Part shown: positions 34,198 through 44,177 of the stretch, in pieces | How the letters are laid out: each line of letters starts with the position of its first letter | Numbering within the stretch: position 1 is the first letter of the stretch | Assembly (NCBI RefSeq): GCF_047149785.1 | Contig: NZ_BAAGBE010000001.1 | Span: 2,170,001 to 2,234,000 of the forward strand | Source: Nitrobacter sp047149785 | GTDB lineage: Bacteria > Pseudomonadota > Alphaproteobacteria > Rhizobiales > Xanthobacteraceae | Length of the DNA stretch: 64,000 bases | Reading direction: 5' to 3' | The notes under the pieces: generated by a model | Databases searched by the model: none | Seen by the model: only the letters and a program-made list of their open reading frames with translations | Told to the model about the DNA's origin: nothing | Position numbers and translations under genes: made by a program

Positions 34198-37100
34198 TCA
34201 ATCTTCGTAGATGACGCCGATGGCGAGCCGGGCATGGTCGATTACCGGTGCGTCGATCACGCCTCCCTCGATCTCTTCCATCTGCAGCACAATCGATTGC
34301 CCGAGGCCGCCCACTGTTTCAAAGTGCCTGACGTACGGAAACTTGCTCGATACCGGTGCGCCGATCCTCTTCAGAAGCTCGGTGCCGTCCTTCAGCGTGA
34401 TGGCCGCCAGCTTGCCTTCGTGCTGCGCAATGTCGGCGGGCGAGAGATACAACCCGCCCAGAAGCAGTTGCCCAGGAAGCGCGAGCGGCACCGCACTCTC
34501 CTTATCGAGACGATAAACCGCTTTGATCTCGTCGACGATCTTGTCGCGGTTTACCTGAACGGCCTCCTGGCTGCTGACGGGGGGAACACTTTCGACGAGC
34601 AGGCAACCCACCACTCGTTGTAGAGAAAAGTCATCGCCGTGAGCGATCTTGGTTGGAGGGCTTTGGCGTGGGTCGGGTGTTTCGGCCGCAAGGGCGTAAC
34701 TGTCCCCTTGTAGGAATATCCTACGCGCGAGTGTTTCCCCCTTCTTGCGGGCTATTGTCAGATTTCGGTCGCGTCCCGCCCCGGGAGCCGCTTCGACGAT
34801 GGCGATATAGCCTTTGGGGATAGCAAACCCGAAATTGGCGCTGCGGACAAAGAACAGCGCCTTGTCGTCGAACCACTGCGACGAGAACAGCTCGGTCGTA
34901 CTTTCCTGCGAGCTTTCCGGCGTCCCCGGTCCGGCGAACGCTGCGAGATTAGGATGGATAGCGAACCGATGGGTGCTCGGCGCGATCGGTGTGAGTGGTG
35001 CCACGTTGTCGTTGGCGAGCACCTTCGGAAGCTGGTTATTTGATCTCCACTCGCGAAAGGCCATGTGAACCTGCTCGATCCCCTTGGCGATGGAGATCAG
35101 ATGGCTCGCGACGGCCTGCACACGACCGTAACTGACGGTGCCTGGGGTGTGATGAGCATCGTTCAAGACTGCGTAGCACTGGCTGTCGGATGCGAGGTCG
35201 GGATGGTCGGCGAATCTTACAACCGAGCTGTGCGAGAACAACGCGCTTGGTGGGGTCTTAACCAGGGAACGTAGGTAATTGAGGAAGTCTCCGAGCGAAG
35301 GCTTTATCGTGGCGCTCGCATAGGCTGGATAGGCAGGATCATCGAAGAGATCGCGCAGCCTTGTCTCGACATAGGTGCGCGTCGTCGTGGCGTACTGGAG
35401 CGCCGCGCCGTGATCGTCGATTTTTACCTGGAACGCCAACCGGTCTTCGTCCAGTTTCCGTTTCGCAGGACCCAGTGCGATCGTCTCCCTTTTGGCGTTC
35501 ACGCCATGAATGCTCTGGTGCTTGAATGCGCATTTGGAGTGGGCCTCTGCAGCGACCATCATCGCGAAATTGCGATCATATGTCGTCAAGACCGGTTGTG
35601 CTGTGTCGGCGGCCAGAGCCACAATGACGTCAGCCAACTGCCTGCGGTTGTGTTCGTCGAGAAGCTCCTGAGGATCGTCGAGCAGGAGAAGCTCAAGCCC
35701 ACCGCGACTCGCGAGCACATATTCGCGGAACGCAAGAAAAAATGCGATCAAGCCGGCGCGCAATGCGGACGCATTCGAAATGTGCTGGGCTGGAGCTGTG
35801 ATCATTCCCGTCCCGGCATGGAGTTCAAGGACGCCATTCGCGCTCATGACAGTTCGCCTGATAGACGGGCCAGACACACCGGGGGCCGTGTATACACGCC
35901 CGCGCCAGCGTGCGGCGCTGCTCTCGAGGTTCTTCTGAAGGCTATTGATCTGGGCCGAAGCGAGTGAGCCGAGTTTCTGCAGCTGACCGAGCGCAGACAC
36001 CGCCTTGTCGTAATTCTCGATGTCTGCTTCGGACTTCCTGCGCCCAGCCAGAACGTTACCCATGCGCGTGCAATACTCGATTCCATCGTTGATGGGGACG
36101 GTACCGTCGACGATGCCCTGTAGGGAAGCAAGCTTGGTCGCTAGGGGGGATGCTGGAGTCGGAGAAAGATCGGACTTCTCCGCGTCTTCCTTGCCGATGA
36201 CCGAGGCGAACAGGGTTACAAGCTTGTCGCGTGCCTCTTTGCGCCAGCTGGAGAAGGCAACCGCCCGCTGGATGCGCTGTACGGCTATGCCAAGCGCTGC
36301 CGCGTCGCCGGCAAGTGAACTTGGCAACTTCCACGCGGCAGGGTCGATATGCTCCGGAAGCGCAAGCGCTTGCGTATCAAAGTTCTGGACTGTTTCGGCG
36401 CGCAGCGTGAAAAGGGTGCCGGCGAGCGACGTCGTCGTGAACAGCTCGTCACAGAGTGCGCTCCTTAGCAGAGTAACAGGCGACAAAGGCAGCTCCCTAT
36501 CCCGCTCGTCGCGCAGTGCAGTCGGAAGTTGATCGGCCAGCATCGCCACTCGACTCTTCGCCCATGCCTTGATCGTTTGAGAGAGGAGCTCCGGTTCTTC
36601 CTGGCGCGCCTCTTCCATGTGAACTCGTAGGAGTTTGCCAGTCACGGGATCGACGTGATCGAGAAGCGGCCGGTTGCATAGATGGCAATGCGTATCGTCC
36701 GAGACGCCCCGCGCGATAGCCCAGGATGCGACAGAGGCGTAAAGCTGTTTGCGCGCTGCCAGGCCGGGATCAGCGAGCAAGGCGCTTAAAGCGTCCGCCT
36801 CGGACGCGATGCGGTCGATCAGGTTCGTTGCGAGGTTGATGTCGGCATCGGAGAGCTTGCCGAGTGCGCTGAGACGCGCCGCGCTGTCGAGCTGCCCTAT
36901 ATGCGCAAGCTCGCCGCGGGCGGCCGCTATATTGTTTTCGAGATCGGCGCGGGCCTGAGCATCGTCCGGGTTGAAAGCCTCTCCAAGAACCAGCTTGGCC
37001 GCATCGAGCGCTGACGATTTCTTTTTGTTGAAGTGCTGCATAAGCTTGTCGACAGCCTCCTCGACATCTTTACTCGCGGACGGCGCCGGGTAGTCGCATT

Positions 37101-38142
37101 CAGGCTTCATAGCGGGGAATTCTTCGACGCGGGATCGTAGGTCCCCGACCGTCTCGTTGAAGCGGTCATCGGACTGGGCAATGGCATCTTCAGCGCGCTG
37201 ACGAAGGCGAGTCTTGATGTAGGAGGCGGCGCGCTCCGAGTGCCGCTCAAGCGATATCAGGTCGGCAAGGCCTGTTAGTTGCGACACTGCCTTACCGAGG
37301 TCCGAAGCCTGCCCCAACTGGATATGCTGAAGTATCGCGGGCATCGTTGTGCTGATCGAAAACGCAACCGGGTCGACGCCCAGCGAAGGCAGGTCGGGCT
37401 CTGTTTCCGTGACTTTGCCGCGCGACGTCCGGCTCTGCGTGCGCCGCACCGGCGGAAGCTCCGTTCCCTCCTCATCGGCAAAGGTCAGCTCTACCCACGT
37501 GTCGACCGGAATCTTCTGATTTGACGATGGCGTATAATTCGATAGCGTCGGCAGCGGTGTGACCGGCGTGAGCGAGTGAGCCGTCGTTGTGTCGCTGTCT
37601 TCAGTAATCCGTTCGATGACGCTGTCGAATTCTTCTGTAGCGCTCTCCGGAGACCGCTGGGGACGCAAAATCTTTCCGGTCAGGCACCAGATGACGGAGT
37701 TGAGCAGTGAAGTCTTACCCGATCCGTTCCACCCTTCCAGAAGGGTGAGCGAGTCACTGGGCTCGAATGTAAAATCCGGTGGAGCGTTAATCTCGGTACC
37801 GTAAGCATGTATCCCCGCAAAGCGATGCGCACGAACGCGAACGAGGCGAAGGCGATGTTTCGCATTGCCTATCGACATTGCACCCGACGGGACGGCTGGT
37901 GGCACTTTCCCCACACAGCCGGCGATGGCTTCGGCATCGCTCTCATTCATGCGGCCCTGCCACTTCGAACGGTTTAGTCGATACCAGTTCAGTATGGTTT
38001 TGGTATCGGAAGACGCAATTTCGAAAAAGTCATCGCCCACCAAGACTCCGTTACCGTTGATGATGTCGGCGAAAAGACTCTCAAGGGTGTGCAGATGCAG
38101 CGCACGCGGCTGCGCTGTCTGTCCGATTGCCCCCGCCCCCAT
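34198..38142 (-). CDS. Large Rad50/SMC-like ATPase
   Basis: 1314 residues from ATG 38142, preceded by AGGGG. A ~95-residue N-terminal extension precedes an ABC-type head: Walker A GWNGSGKTS (137-145), signature-like SNASALRAGL (about 789-798) and Walker B LELLLLDDPQELLDE (about 816-830). Between them a helical arm carries a CHLC motif (486-489), resembling a zinc hook, but the arm is much shorter than in true Rad50. About 480 residues after Walker B (845-1314) match nothing I know and may be an effector or partner domain. It is divergent from the SNF2 helicase gene across ~240 bp, suggesting one two-gene system. Family assignment is by motifs only. Confidence 0.8.
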   Translation of the reverse strand: MGAGAIGQTAQPRALHLHTLESLFADIINGNGVLVGDDFFEIASSDTKTILNWYRLNRSKWQGRMNESDAEAIAGCVGKVPPAVPSGAMSIGNAKHRLRLVRVRAHRFAGIHAYGTEINAPPDFTFEPSDSLTLLEGWNGSGKTSLLNSVIWCLTGKILRPQRSPESATEEFDSVIERITEDSDTTTAHSLTPVTPLPTLSNYTPSSNQKIPVDTWVELTFADEEGTELPPVRRTQSRTSRGKVTETEPDLPSLGVDPVAFSISTTMPAILQHIQLGQASDLGKAVSQLTGLADLISLERHSERAASYIKTRLRQRAEDAIAQSDDRFNETVGDLRSRVEEFPAMKPECDYPAPSASKDVEEAVDKLMQHFNKKKSSALDAAKLVLGEAFNPDDAQARADLENNIAAARGELAHIGQLDSAARLSALGKLSDADINLATNLIDRIASEADALSALLADPGLAARKQLYASVASWAIARGVSDDTHCHLCNRPLLDHVDPVTGKLLRVHMEEARQEEPELLSQTIKAWAKSRVAMLADQLPTALRDERDRELPLSPVTLLRSALCDELFTTTSLAGTLFTLRAETVQNFDTQALALPEHIDPAAWKLPSSLAGDAAALGIAVQRIQRAVAFSSWRKEARDKLVTLFASVIGKEDAEKSDLSPTPASPLATKLASLQGIVDGTVPINDGIEYCTRMGNVLAGRRKSEADIENYDKAVSALGQLQKLGSLASAQINSLQKNLESSAARWRGRVYTAPGVSGPSIRRTVMSANGVLELHAGTGMITAPAQHISNASALRAGLIAFFLAFREYVLASRGGLELLLLDDPQELLDEHNRRQLADVIVALAADTAQPVLTTYDRNFAMMVAAEAHSKCAFKHQSIHGVNAKRETIALGPAKRKLDEDRLAFQVKIDDHGAALQYATTTRTYVETRLRDLFDDPAYPAYASATIKPSLGDFLNYLRSLVKTPPSALFSHSSVVRFADHPDLASDSQCYAVLNDAHHTPGTVSYGRVQAVASHLISIAKGIEQVHMAFREWRSNNQLPKVLANDNVAPLTPIAPSTHRFAIHPNLAAFAGPGTPESSQESTTELFSSQWFDDKALFFVRSANFGFAIPKGYIAIVEAAPGAGRDRNLTIARKKGETLARRIFLQGDSYALAAETPDPRQSPPTKIAHGDDFSLQRVVGCLLVESVPPVSSQEAVQVNRDKIVDEIKAVYRLDKESAVPLALPGQLLLGGLYLSPADIAQHEGKLAAITLKDGTELLKRIGAPVSSKFPYVRHFETVGGLGQSIVLQMEEIEGGVIDAPVIDHARLAIGVIYED

Positions 38143-38380
38143 AACGACCCCTACCTATTGCCCAACGGAAAATACCAAATCGGCGACCACCGGTACGCCA
38201 CTGTGCTTTGCGCAACTATTGAAGTGACTTGTGCTCCCAAGGCGTCAACGAAAATACCAAGGTGGCACCCAAGCCTGCAATTATCATACAAAGTTGCGTT
38301 CAAGTGTCATCGCGAAAGTGGGACTTGCGGAAGTCCGTCCCCAACGGCACTCTTGTTCCCGAAGGTAGGGTTTGCGTGCC

Positions 38381-41300
38381 ATGACGTCAGGTGGAAGGTT
38401 ACAGACAAAGATTTTACGACGGGCCAAGTCGTCTGGCGAATACGCGGTTTATCTCGCTGCGCTGGAATGGGGCCTGACCGATCCTATCGTGATCGAGAGC
38501 CGGGATGACTTTAAATCCGAATTCCGCTGGAAAGACCGGCTAAAGCCCTTTCACCACCAGGTCCAAAACCTCATCACTTTTTGCCACCGCTTGCCGGTAA
38601 CCCTGCTTGCGGACGATGTCGGCCTCGGCAAGACAATTTCCGCCGGGCTGGTCGCAAGCGAGTTGATTGCGCGTAACCGCGTTGCCAAAATTCTCATTGT
38701 CGCGCCGAAGCTGCTCGGTCCGCAATGGAAGGACGAGCTGGAGGCAAAATTCGATATCCCGGGCGAGGTGATCATCGGAAGCAAGCTCGCTTCAGCAGAA
38801 CCCAACGAGGTGGGCGCCATCATCACGACCTATCACTCGGCCTGCGCTCATCTCGACAAGATACCTAGCGACCGCTTCGACATGCTAGTGCTGGATGAAG
38901 CGCATAAGCTGCGTAACCTCTACGGCGTCGACCCCACGCCCCAGGTCGCTAAAGTCTTCCATCGCACCCTGCAGCAGCGCCGCTTCCGCTATGTGCTAAT
39001 GCTGACGGCGACGCCGATTCAGAACCGGTTATGGGACCTTTATTCTCTGGTCGACCTGCTTACCGTTGCGCGCGGTCATGAAAACCCATTCGGAAGCGAA
39101 GGCATGTTCGCGCGCCGCTTCATCGCTGACAAGCGCGAGACCGCACGCATCCTGAAACCCGATGCGCGGGAGGATTTTCGCAAAATCGTTTATGGATATA
39201 TGTCGCGCGTGCGGCGCGGCGACGCCAACCTGGATTTCCCCGAGCGCAAGATTCAGCTGCACAAAGTGGCACCGTCATCGGAGGAGATCGCCCTCATCAA
39301 CGCCATTGCCAAGCCGATTCAGAAACTCAATCGCCTTGCGCAGATAAGCATCCTGCAAGCTTTGACCAGCAGCCCGCAAGCGCTCATGGCGCAGCTCCAA
39401 ACCATGGCTCGCAACGGGACTGTACCAATGGAACTGGCCGCAACCGTGCAGGCCGTCGTCACACCCATGCGAACCAGCGCGAAGCTGGAAGGTCTTCGGC
39501 AACTCGTCTCCATGCTGCAGCAGCAAAATCCCACGGGCTGGCGTATGGTGGTGTTCACGGGGCGGCGCGAGACCCAGACCACCATCCAGGCTTTCCTTGA
39601 AGAGATCGGTCTCAAGGTCGGCATCATCAACGGGTCGTCCGGCCAACGGAACCAGGACACCATTACGCGGTTTCGCGCTAATCCTCCCGAGATACGGGCT
39701 ATCGTTTCGACCGAAGCCGGTTCGGAAGGTGTAAATCTCCAGATAGCCAATGTGCTTATCAATTTTGATTTGCCGTGGAATCCGATGATTGTCGAGCAAC
39801 GCATCGGCCGTGTACAGCGCCTAGGCTCCGAACACAAAAATGTCGTCATCTATAACGTCATGCTGGCGGGCACATTCGAGGAATACATCGTTGGCCGCCT
39901 GATGACCAAACTGCAAATGGCGACCGACGCCATTGGCGACATTGAATCGCTACTTGAAGCGTCCGGCGTCGGCGATGGCGAGGAAGGCGCGGGGTTCGAT
40001 GAGAGGATCCGCGAGCTCGTGGTTGCCGCTCTTGCAGGACGCGACTTGGCGGCGGCGGCCGAAAAGATTGCGCGCAGCATCGATGCCGCCAAAAAAACCC
40101 TCGAAGAGGAAAAAGCCAACATAGATGTCACGCTTGGAGCGATGGACGGGTACGAATATGTCGGCCCACAGACCCCGACACTCGAAAAGGTTCATCCTTC
40201 CATGGAATTCGAGCCCTTCGTGCGCGCAGCGTTCGCCAGTCTTGGTGGCACCGTCAACGATATCGTGCCAGGCGTCATGCGCATTACCATCAAGGGCGCA
40301 TCGGAGTATGTCCGGCTCCGCGAGGATGCCGGAGCCGAGTACGCCAAGGCGCCGCTTTACCGCCCCGGGAGCCCAGCATTCCTTCGCCTCGTTGACCGGG
40401 TAACCGCCTCTGGACTCCATCAAGTGCAAGATGCCGATGACGAACCACGACGAAAAGCAGAGGAGCTCGCGCATGGTTGGGTATCTGACTTCGGCGGTAC
40501 GCTGCGCGACGTCACGGTGCTGGGCGCGGAACGGCGTTTCGATGGCAGCGCCATTGCCCGGGTGCGCGCGACAACGGGCCATGACAGTTACGAACGCCTT
40601 GTAACCATCGCCTGCAAACCGTCCGACCACGTTCAGTCGACGACAGCGCTCGACGCCTTGCCCGAGCTTTTGGAGCAATCCGACGTAACCGGCATCGACG
40701 CTGCTCGGATTTTGGATGAAGCGTATCGCGACTCCAATATTGTCGAGTTCAACCGCTTTTATCTTGAACGGCGCGAGAACGAATTACGCGCCGCCGGAAG
40801 CGACGCTCGCAAGCGCAAGAAACTCGAAGATGACTTTACGCCACAGATCGATGCGACACTCGTTGCCCTGGATGGGCAGGTGAGCCGCCGCGTGAAACTC
40901 AAGGTACGCTACCAACTGGACGGCGCCTCCTATGAGAGCGAACTCGCTATCATGCCATCAAATAGCCGCATCGAGAACGCGCCCGCGCTCGAACAATGTG
41001 CACTCGCGGACCTTCGGGTACCCACTGACTGCCTTGCCACCTGTGCGCTCTCCGGCACCCGCGCCATGATGCACCGGCTTGCCCGTTCGGAGGTAAGCGG
41101 CCGTTACGCCTTGCCCGAACATCTCCTCCATTGCTCGCTGTCCGGTAAGTCGTTGCTGATTGACGAAGCGGGGATGTCCGACATCACAAATGCTGTCGTC
41201 GATCAGACGCTGCTGAAAACATGCGCTGTAAGCGGGCGCAAAGGCGAGCCCATCCATTTCGGAAGGTGCGCCTTCACAAAAGCCGATGTGCTGAATGAAC

Positions 41301-42058
41301 AACTCGGCGAGAGTGAGATTTCGGGCAAGCCCTACCGTATGGACCAAGAGGCCGCGTCCACCGTATCCGGCATGCGTGGCCACACGCTGGAATTTATCCG
41401 GTGTCAGGAAACAAAACGCATACTGCTTCCTCGTGAGGCCGAACGTTGCGCCAAGACGGGGAAAATCGTGGCACCAGATATCCTTCAATCTTGCGCCGTA
41501 ACGGGTAAGCGCGTGTTACCGAGCGAACTCCAAGCATCCTCAGTGAGTGCCAAGCGCGCCCTACCTGAACATCTGGTAAAGAGTAGTCTGTCCGATGCGA
41601 CATTCCTCGAAGTGGAAGGCGTACGCTCGGCCTATGGAAAATTCTGCGCTCCAGTTGAAGCTAAGCGCTGCCAGTGGAGCGGAGCGGAGACGCATCCCGA
41701 CGACCTTCGCACCTGCGCGTTGCTAGGCCTTGCCGTTCACTTTCAGTACATCGCGGAGTCATCTGGTCATTTGCAGCCAGTTGAGGAGCTACTGGCAGGC
41801 ACGCGCCGCACAGCGGATGCGCGCGAACATTGGGACGAGATTCACCCGCATCTAGCGGTAGTTCTTAAAACGGGAAAATGCCGAATTGAGGCTGCGCAAT
41901 TGTCGCCCGATCGTAGCAAGCTTGCCTTGGTGGCGGAAGTCAAATCCATGTTCGGATTGCGAACGCAGCATGCAGGGGTGCTTTACTCGTTGGACCAGAA
42001 TGCAGTGCTGGGACGCGTCCCTGTAGTGAAGCGAGACGAAGGAGGAGGTTTTCGTTAG
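38381..42058 (+). CDS. SNF2-family helicase/translocase with C-terminal 15-residue tandem repeats
   Basis: 1225 residues from ATG 38381; GAAGGTAGGG lies about ten bases upstream, and the in-frame TTG 38372 is too close to that site. All SNF2/RapA helicase motifs are present: LADDVGLGKT (I), VLDEAHKLRN (II, DEAH 172-175), TATPIQN (III, 209-215), VVFTGRRETQ (IV), STEAGSEGVNLQ (V) and QRIGRVQRLG (VI). The middle (about 530-860) is unknown. Residues about 873-1120 consist of tandem 15-residue units, mostly starting with Cys or Ser (CAVTGKRVLPSELQA). It should translocate on double-stranded DNA. It pairs divergently with the SMC-like ATPase. Confidence 0.9.
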   Translation: MTSGGRLQTKILRRAKSSGEYAVYLAALEWGLTDPIVIESRDDFKSEFRWKDRLKPFHHQVQNLITFCHRLPVTLLADDVGLGKTISAGLVASELIARNRVAKILIVAPKLLGPQWKDELEAKFDIPGEVIIGSKLASAEPNEVGAIITTYHSACAHLDKIPSDRFDMLVLDEAHKLRNLYGVDPTPQVAKVFHRTLQQRRFRYVLMLTATPIQNRLWDLYSLVDLLTVARGHENPFGSEGMFARRFIADKRETARILKPDAREDFRKIVYGYMSRVRRGDANLDFPERKIQLHKVAPSSEEIALINAIAKPIQKLNRLAQISILQALTSSPQALMAQLQTMARNGTVPMELAATVQAVVTPMRTSAKLEGLRQLVSMLQQQNPTGWRMVVFTGRRETQTTIQAFLEEIGLKVGIINGSSGQRNQDTITRFRANPPEIRAIVSTEAGSEGVNLQIANVLINFDLPWNPMIVEQRIGRVQRLGSEHKNVVIYNVMLAGTFEEYIVGRLMTKLQMATDAIGDIESLLEASGVGDGEEGAGFDERIRELVVAALAGRDLAAAAEKIARSIDAAKKTLEEEKANIDVTLGAMDGYEYVGPQTPTLEKVHPSMEFEPFVRAAFASLGGTVNDIVPGVMRITIKGASEYVRLREDAGAEYAKAPLYRPGSPAFLRLVDRVTASGLHQVQDADDEPRRKAEELAHGWVSDFGGTLRDVTVLGAERRFDGSAIARVRATTGHDSYERLVTIACKPSDHVQSTTALDALPELLEQSDVTGIDAARILDEAYRDSNIVEFNRFYLERRENELRAAGSDARKRKKLEDDFTPQIDATLVALDGQVSRRVKLKVRYQLDGASYESELAIMPSNSRIENAPALEQCALADLRVPTDCLATCALSGTRAMMHRLARSEVSGRYALPEHLLHCSLSGKSLLIDEAGMSDITNAVVDQTLLKTCAVSGRKGEPIHFGRCAFTKADVLNEQLGESEISGKPYRMDQEAASTVSGMRGHTLEFIRCQETKRILLPREAERCAKTGKIVAPDILQSCAVTGKRVLPSELQASSVSAKRALPEHLVKSSLSDATFLEVEGVRSAYGKFCAPVEAKRCQWSGAETHPDDLRTCALLGLAVHFQYIAESSGHLQPVEELLAGTRRTADAREHWDEIHPHLAVVLKTGKCRIEAAQLSPDRSKLALVAEVKSMFGLRTQHAGVLYSLDQNAVLGRVPVVKRDEGGGFR

Positions 42059-42208
42059 CGGCATTCTGGTCTCCAACTTTACTCGTTTGGTTGATTGTCC
42101 ATATTGAGCGGCGAGGTGCGGGAAAAGGCGACTTTTATTGAGAACCTGAGAGTCCGCATGACACAAGCGCTCCCAACTCGCCGTCCGTCGAATTCCACCA
42201 CCTGTTAC

Positions 42209-43861
42209 TCACTCTTCCAGCAGATCCGCGAGGAACGACGCGGTCATGTCCTCGACGTTGCCGCTCTTGACCGCGGTTTCGAGATCGGGCACCGGCGCGC
42301 GCGAGTCGTGCGCCGCCGGCCTGGTGGCGCGTTCGGTCCATTGCGTGGCGCGGGCCGAGGCGACGTCGGCGCGTTCGATCGCCGCGGGATCGGCGGCCGG
42401 CGTCGGCTGCGGCGGTGCGTCCTCCTCGTCGTCGAAGATCACCGCCTTCTCGATTGCGGTGTCGACCACCTCGACGCCGGGCTCGGATCCTTCGTCCGCA
42501 TCGAAATTCAAGGCCGCCAGGAAGCGCAGCGTGGCGTCGTTGGTCTGCAGCTTCTCGGCCATCTTGAAGGTGTCGTGGCCATCGACGGTGACGCCGTGTT
42601 CGACCTTGCGCATGGTCGAGGGCGCCTCGGAGCGCTGCGCCTCGATGCGGGCGGGGTCGGTCGGACGAGTGTCGGGGCGACCGAAGGCGTCGGTGAAGGC
42701 GTGGGCGTCCTCGTCATCCGGCTCGGTCTCGAACTCCAGATCGTCGGGGGGCGGCGGCTCGTCATCGAACGCCGGCGGCGGCATCGTCCGGCTGAGCGGC
42801 CGTCCGGGCCGGCCCATGGCGCCTTCGGCCCGGCCGCCGCGGGCCGCAGCGCGCGCGGCCGGCGAGACCAGGCCGGGGACTTCCGAGGGCACCCGGGACT
42901 GGCCGGAGCGGGCGGTGGCCGCAAGACCACCTGAGTGTGGCGCGAGGCCTTCGATCTGGCGCACCTCGCGGGTGAACACGTGGGCGTCGTTGATCTGGGC
43001 CAGCGTGATCGCGGCGAGCGCGGCGCAGGAGGCGGTGAGGTAGTCGCCGCCGGGCCCGCGCTTTTTGTTGGCGCGCAGCATCGCCACCGCGGCGCAGGCG
43101 ATCTCGGACTTCATCTTGGCCGGATCGCGCTTGTGCGCCGCCGCCTGCTCGATCGCGGCGCGCTCGGCCTTGGCGCGCTGTTCGACGATCTGGGCGAACT
43201 TCAGGTCGCAGAGCTTCTCGGTGATCTTCGGTAGCGTCTCTTCGCGCTTGACGTCGGTCGGGTTCGGCCGCGCCACCGCGATGAAGTGGTTCACCCGCAG
43301 TTCCAGCTTGGACAGGTCCTTGCCGTATTCGCCTTCCGGGAAGGCGTGGAAGGTCTTCACCTTGAACAGCTGGTCGTGCCAGGTGACGTAGGCCTCGCCG
43401 ACGCCGAGCGCGCGCAGGTCGAGCGCCGACAGCCGGTTCACCTTCTCGACCCTCGCCTCCATGCTGTCGTGGTAGGTCGTCGCCAGTTCGCCGGAAGTGC
43501 CGGACCAGCCCTGCAGCTGGGCTTTGAGGCCTTCGCCCGCGGAATCGATCGCGATCTTGGCGGTCTGCTCCAGTTCTTCCACCCGCAGGAACATCTTGAA
43601 CGAGGTGTTGGCGATGATCGACTTCGCCTCCTTGTCGTTCTCCCGCATCATCGCCGGGATATCTTGCGTCGCGAACACGAGGCTGAACCCCAGCGAGCGG
43701 CCCTGCGCCGCCATAATCGCCATGCCGTTGACGCAGTAATAACCGATATGCTCGAGGTGTTCGTGTGCGCCAGCCCAATCGTCGAAGGTAAGCCCGCGTT
43801 CGGCCATGCGCGTGGCCAAGTCGTGCAGTCCCATTGCTGGCTTTCGAAAGGGAATACGCAA
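42209..43861 (-). pseudogene. C-terminal part of a type IV secretion coupling ATPase (IcmO/DotL- or TraG-like)
   Basis: The frame starts at TTG 43861 or ATG 43834 without a proper N-terminus. It reads YYCVNGMAIMAAQGRSLGFS, LVFATQDIPAMMRENDKEAK and IIANTSFKMFLRVEE, the Walker B to sensor part of type IV coupling ATPases. The P-loop and membrane region are absent, so it is a 5'-truncated relic of an 800-1000 residue protein. The remaining ~300 residues are a low-complexity Pro/Asp/Glu-rich tail. It suggests the island once carried, or recombined with, a conjugation module. Strong antisense frames here reflect the biased composition. Confidence 0.7.
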
Positions 43862-44125
43862 CGAGCGACCGGCCTAGGCAATAAAAAACCCAGCCATATG
43901 CGCATCGTTGAGAGGCGGGCCAGGTATTGTTGACGCGAACATAGGGCGCAGAAAGTAAATGGTCAATCAAGACTCAACCGCGCCCGGCATCTTCCCGGAA
44001 ATAAATCCGTCTGCCTCGAACAGCAAGCCGAGCAGACGTGCGGCGGCCATAAGCGCATACAATACTGAAAAGGTTGTCATTTCTGCGCCGATCCGATCAT
44101 TGCGGTTGGAGGAAAACCAAATTTG

Positions 44126-44154
44126 TTGACAAAAGCGGGATTGAATAGGATAAA
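44126..44154 (+). promoter_or_regulatory. Sigma70-like promoter for the DUF2130-parB pair
   Basis: TTGACA at 44126-44131, a 17-bp spacer, and GATAAA at 44149-44154 (4 of 6 to TATAAT), 24 bp before the ATG at 44178. The local A+T content is raised. The rest of 43862-44177 holds no gene I can support. Confidence 0.55.
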
Positions 44155-44177
44155 TTAGGACCTATTTTTGGAGCGGC

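Noticed and set aside
34198..42058. Assignment of the SMC/SNF2 pair to DISARM, Zorya or Wadjet
   Set aside because: The required partner genes are absent and the architectures (repeat-tailed SNF2, long C-terminal domain on the SMC-like protein) do not fit what I know of those systems.
42762..43970. Open frame of 402 codons overlapping the coupling-protein remnant
   Set aside because: It is Arg/Gly/Pro-rich with no recognisable domain; the alternative frame on the same strand carries the coupling ATPase motifs.
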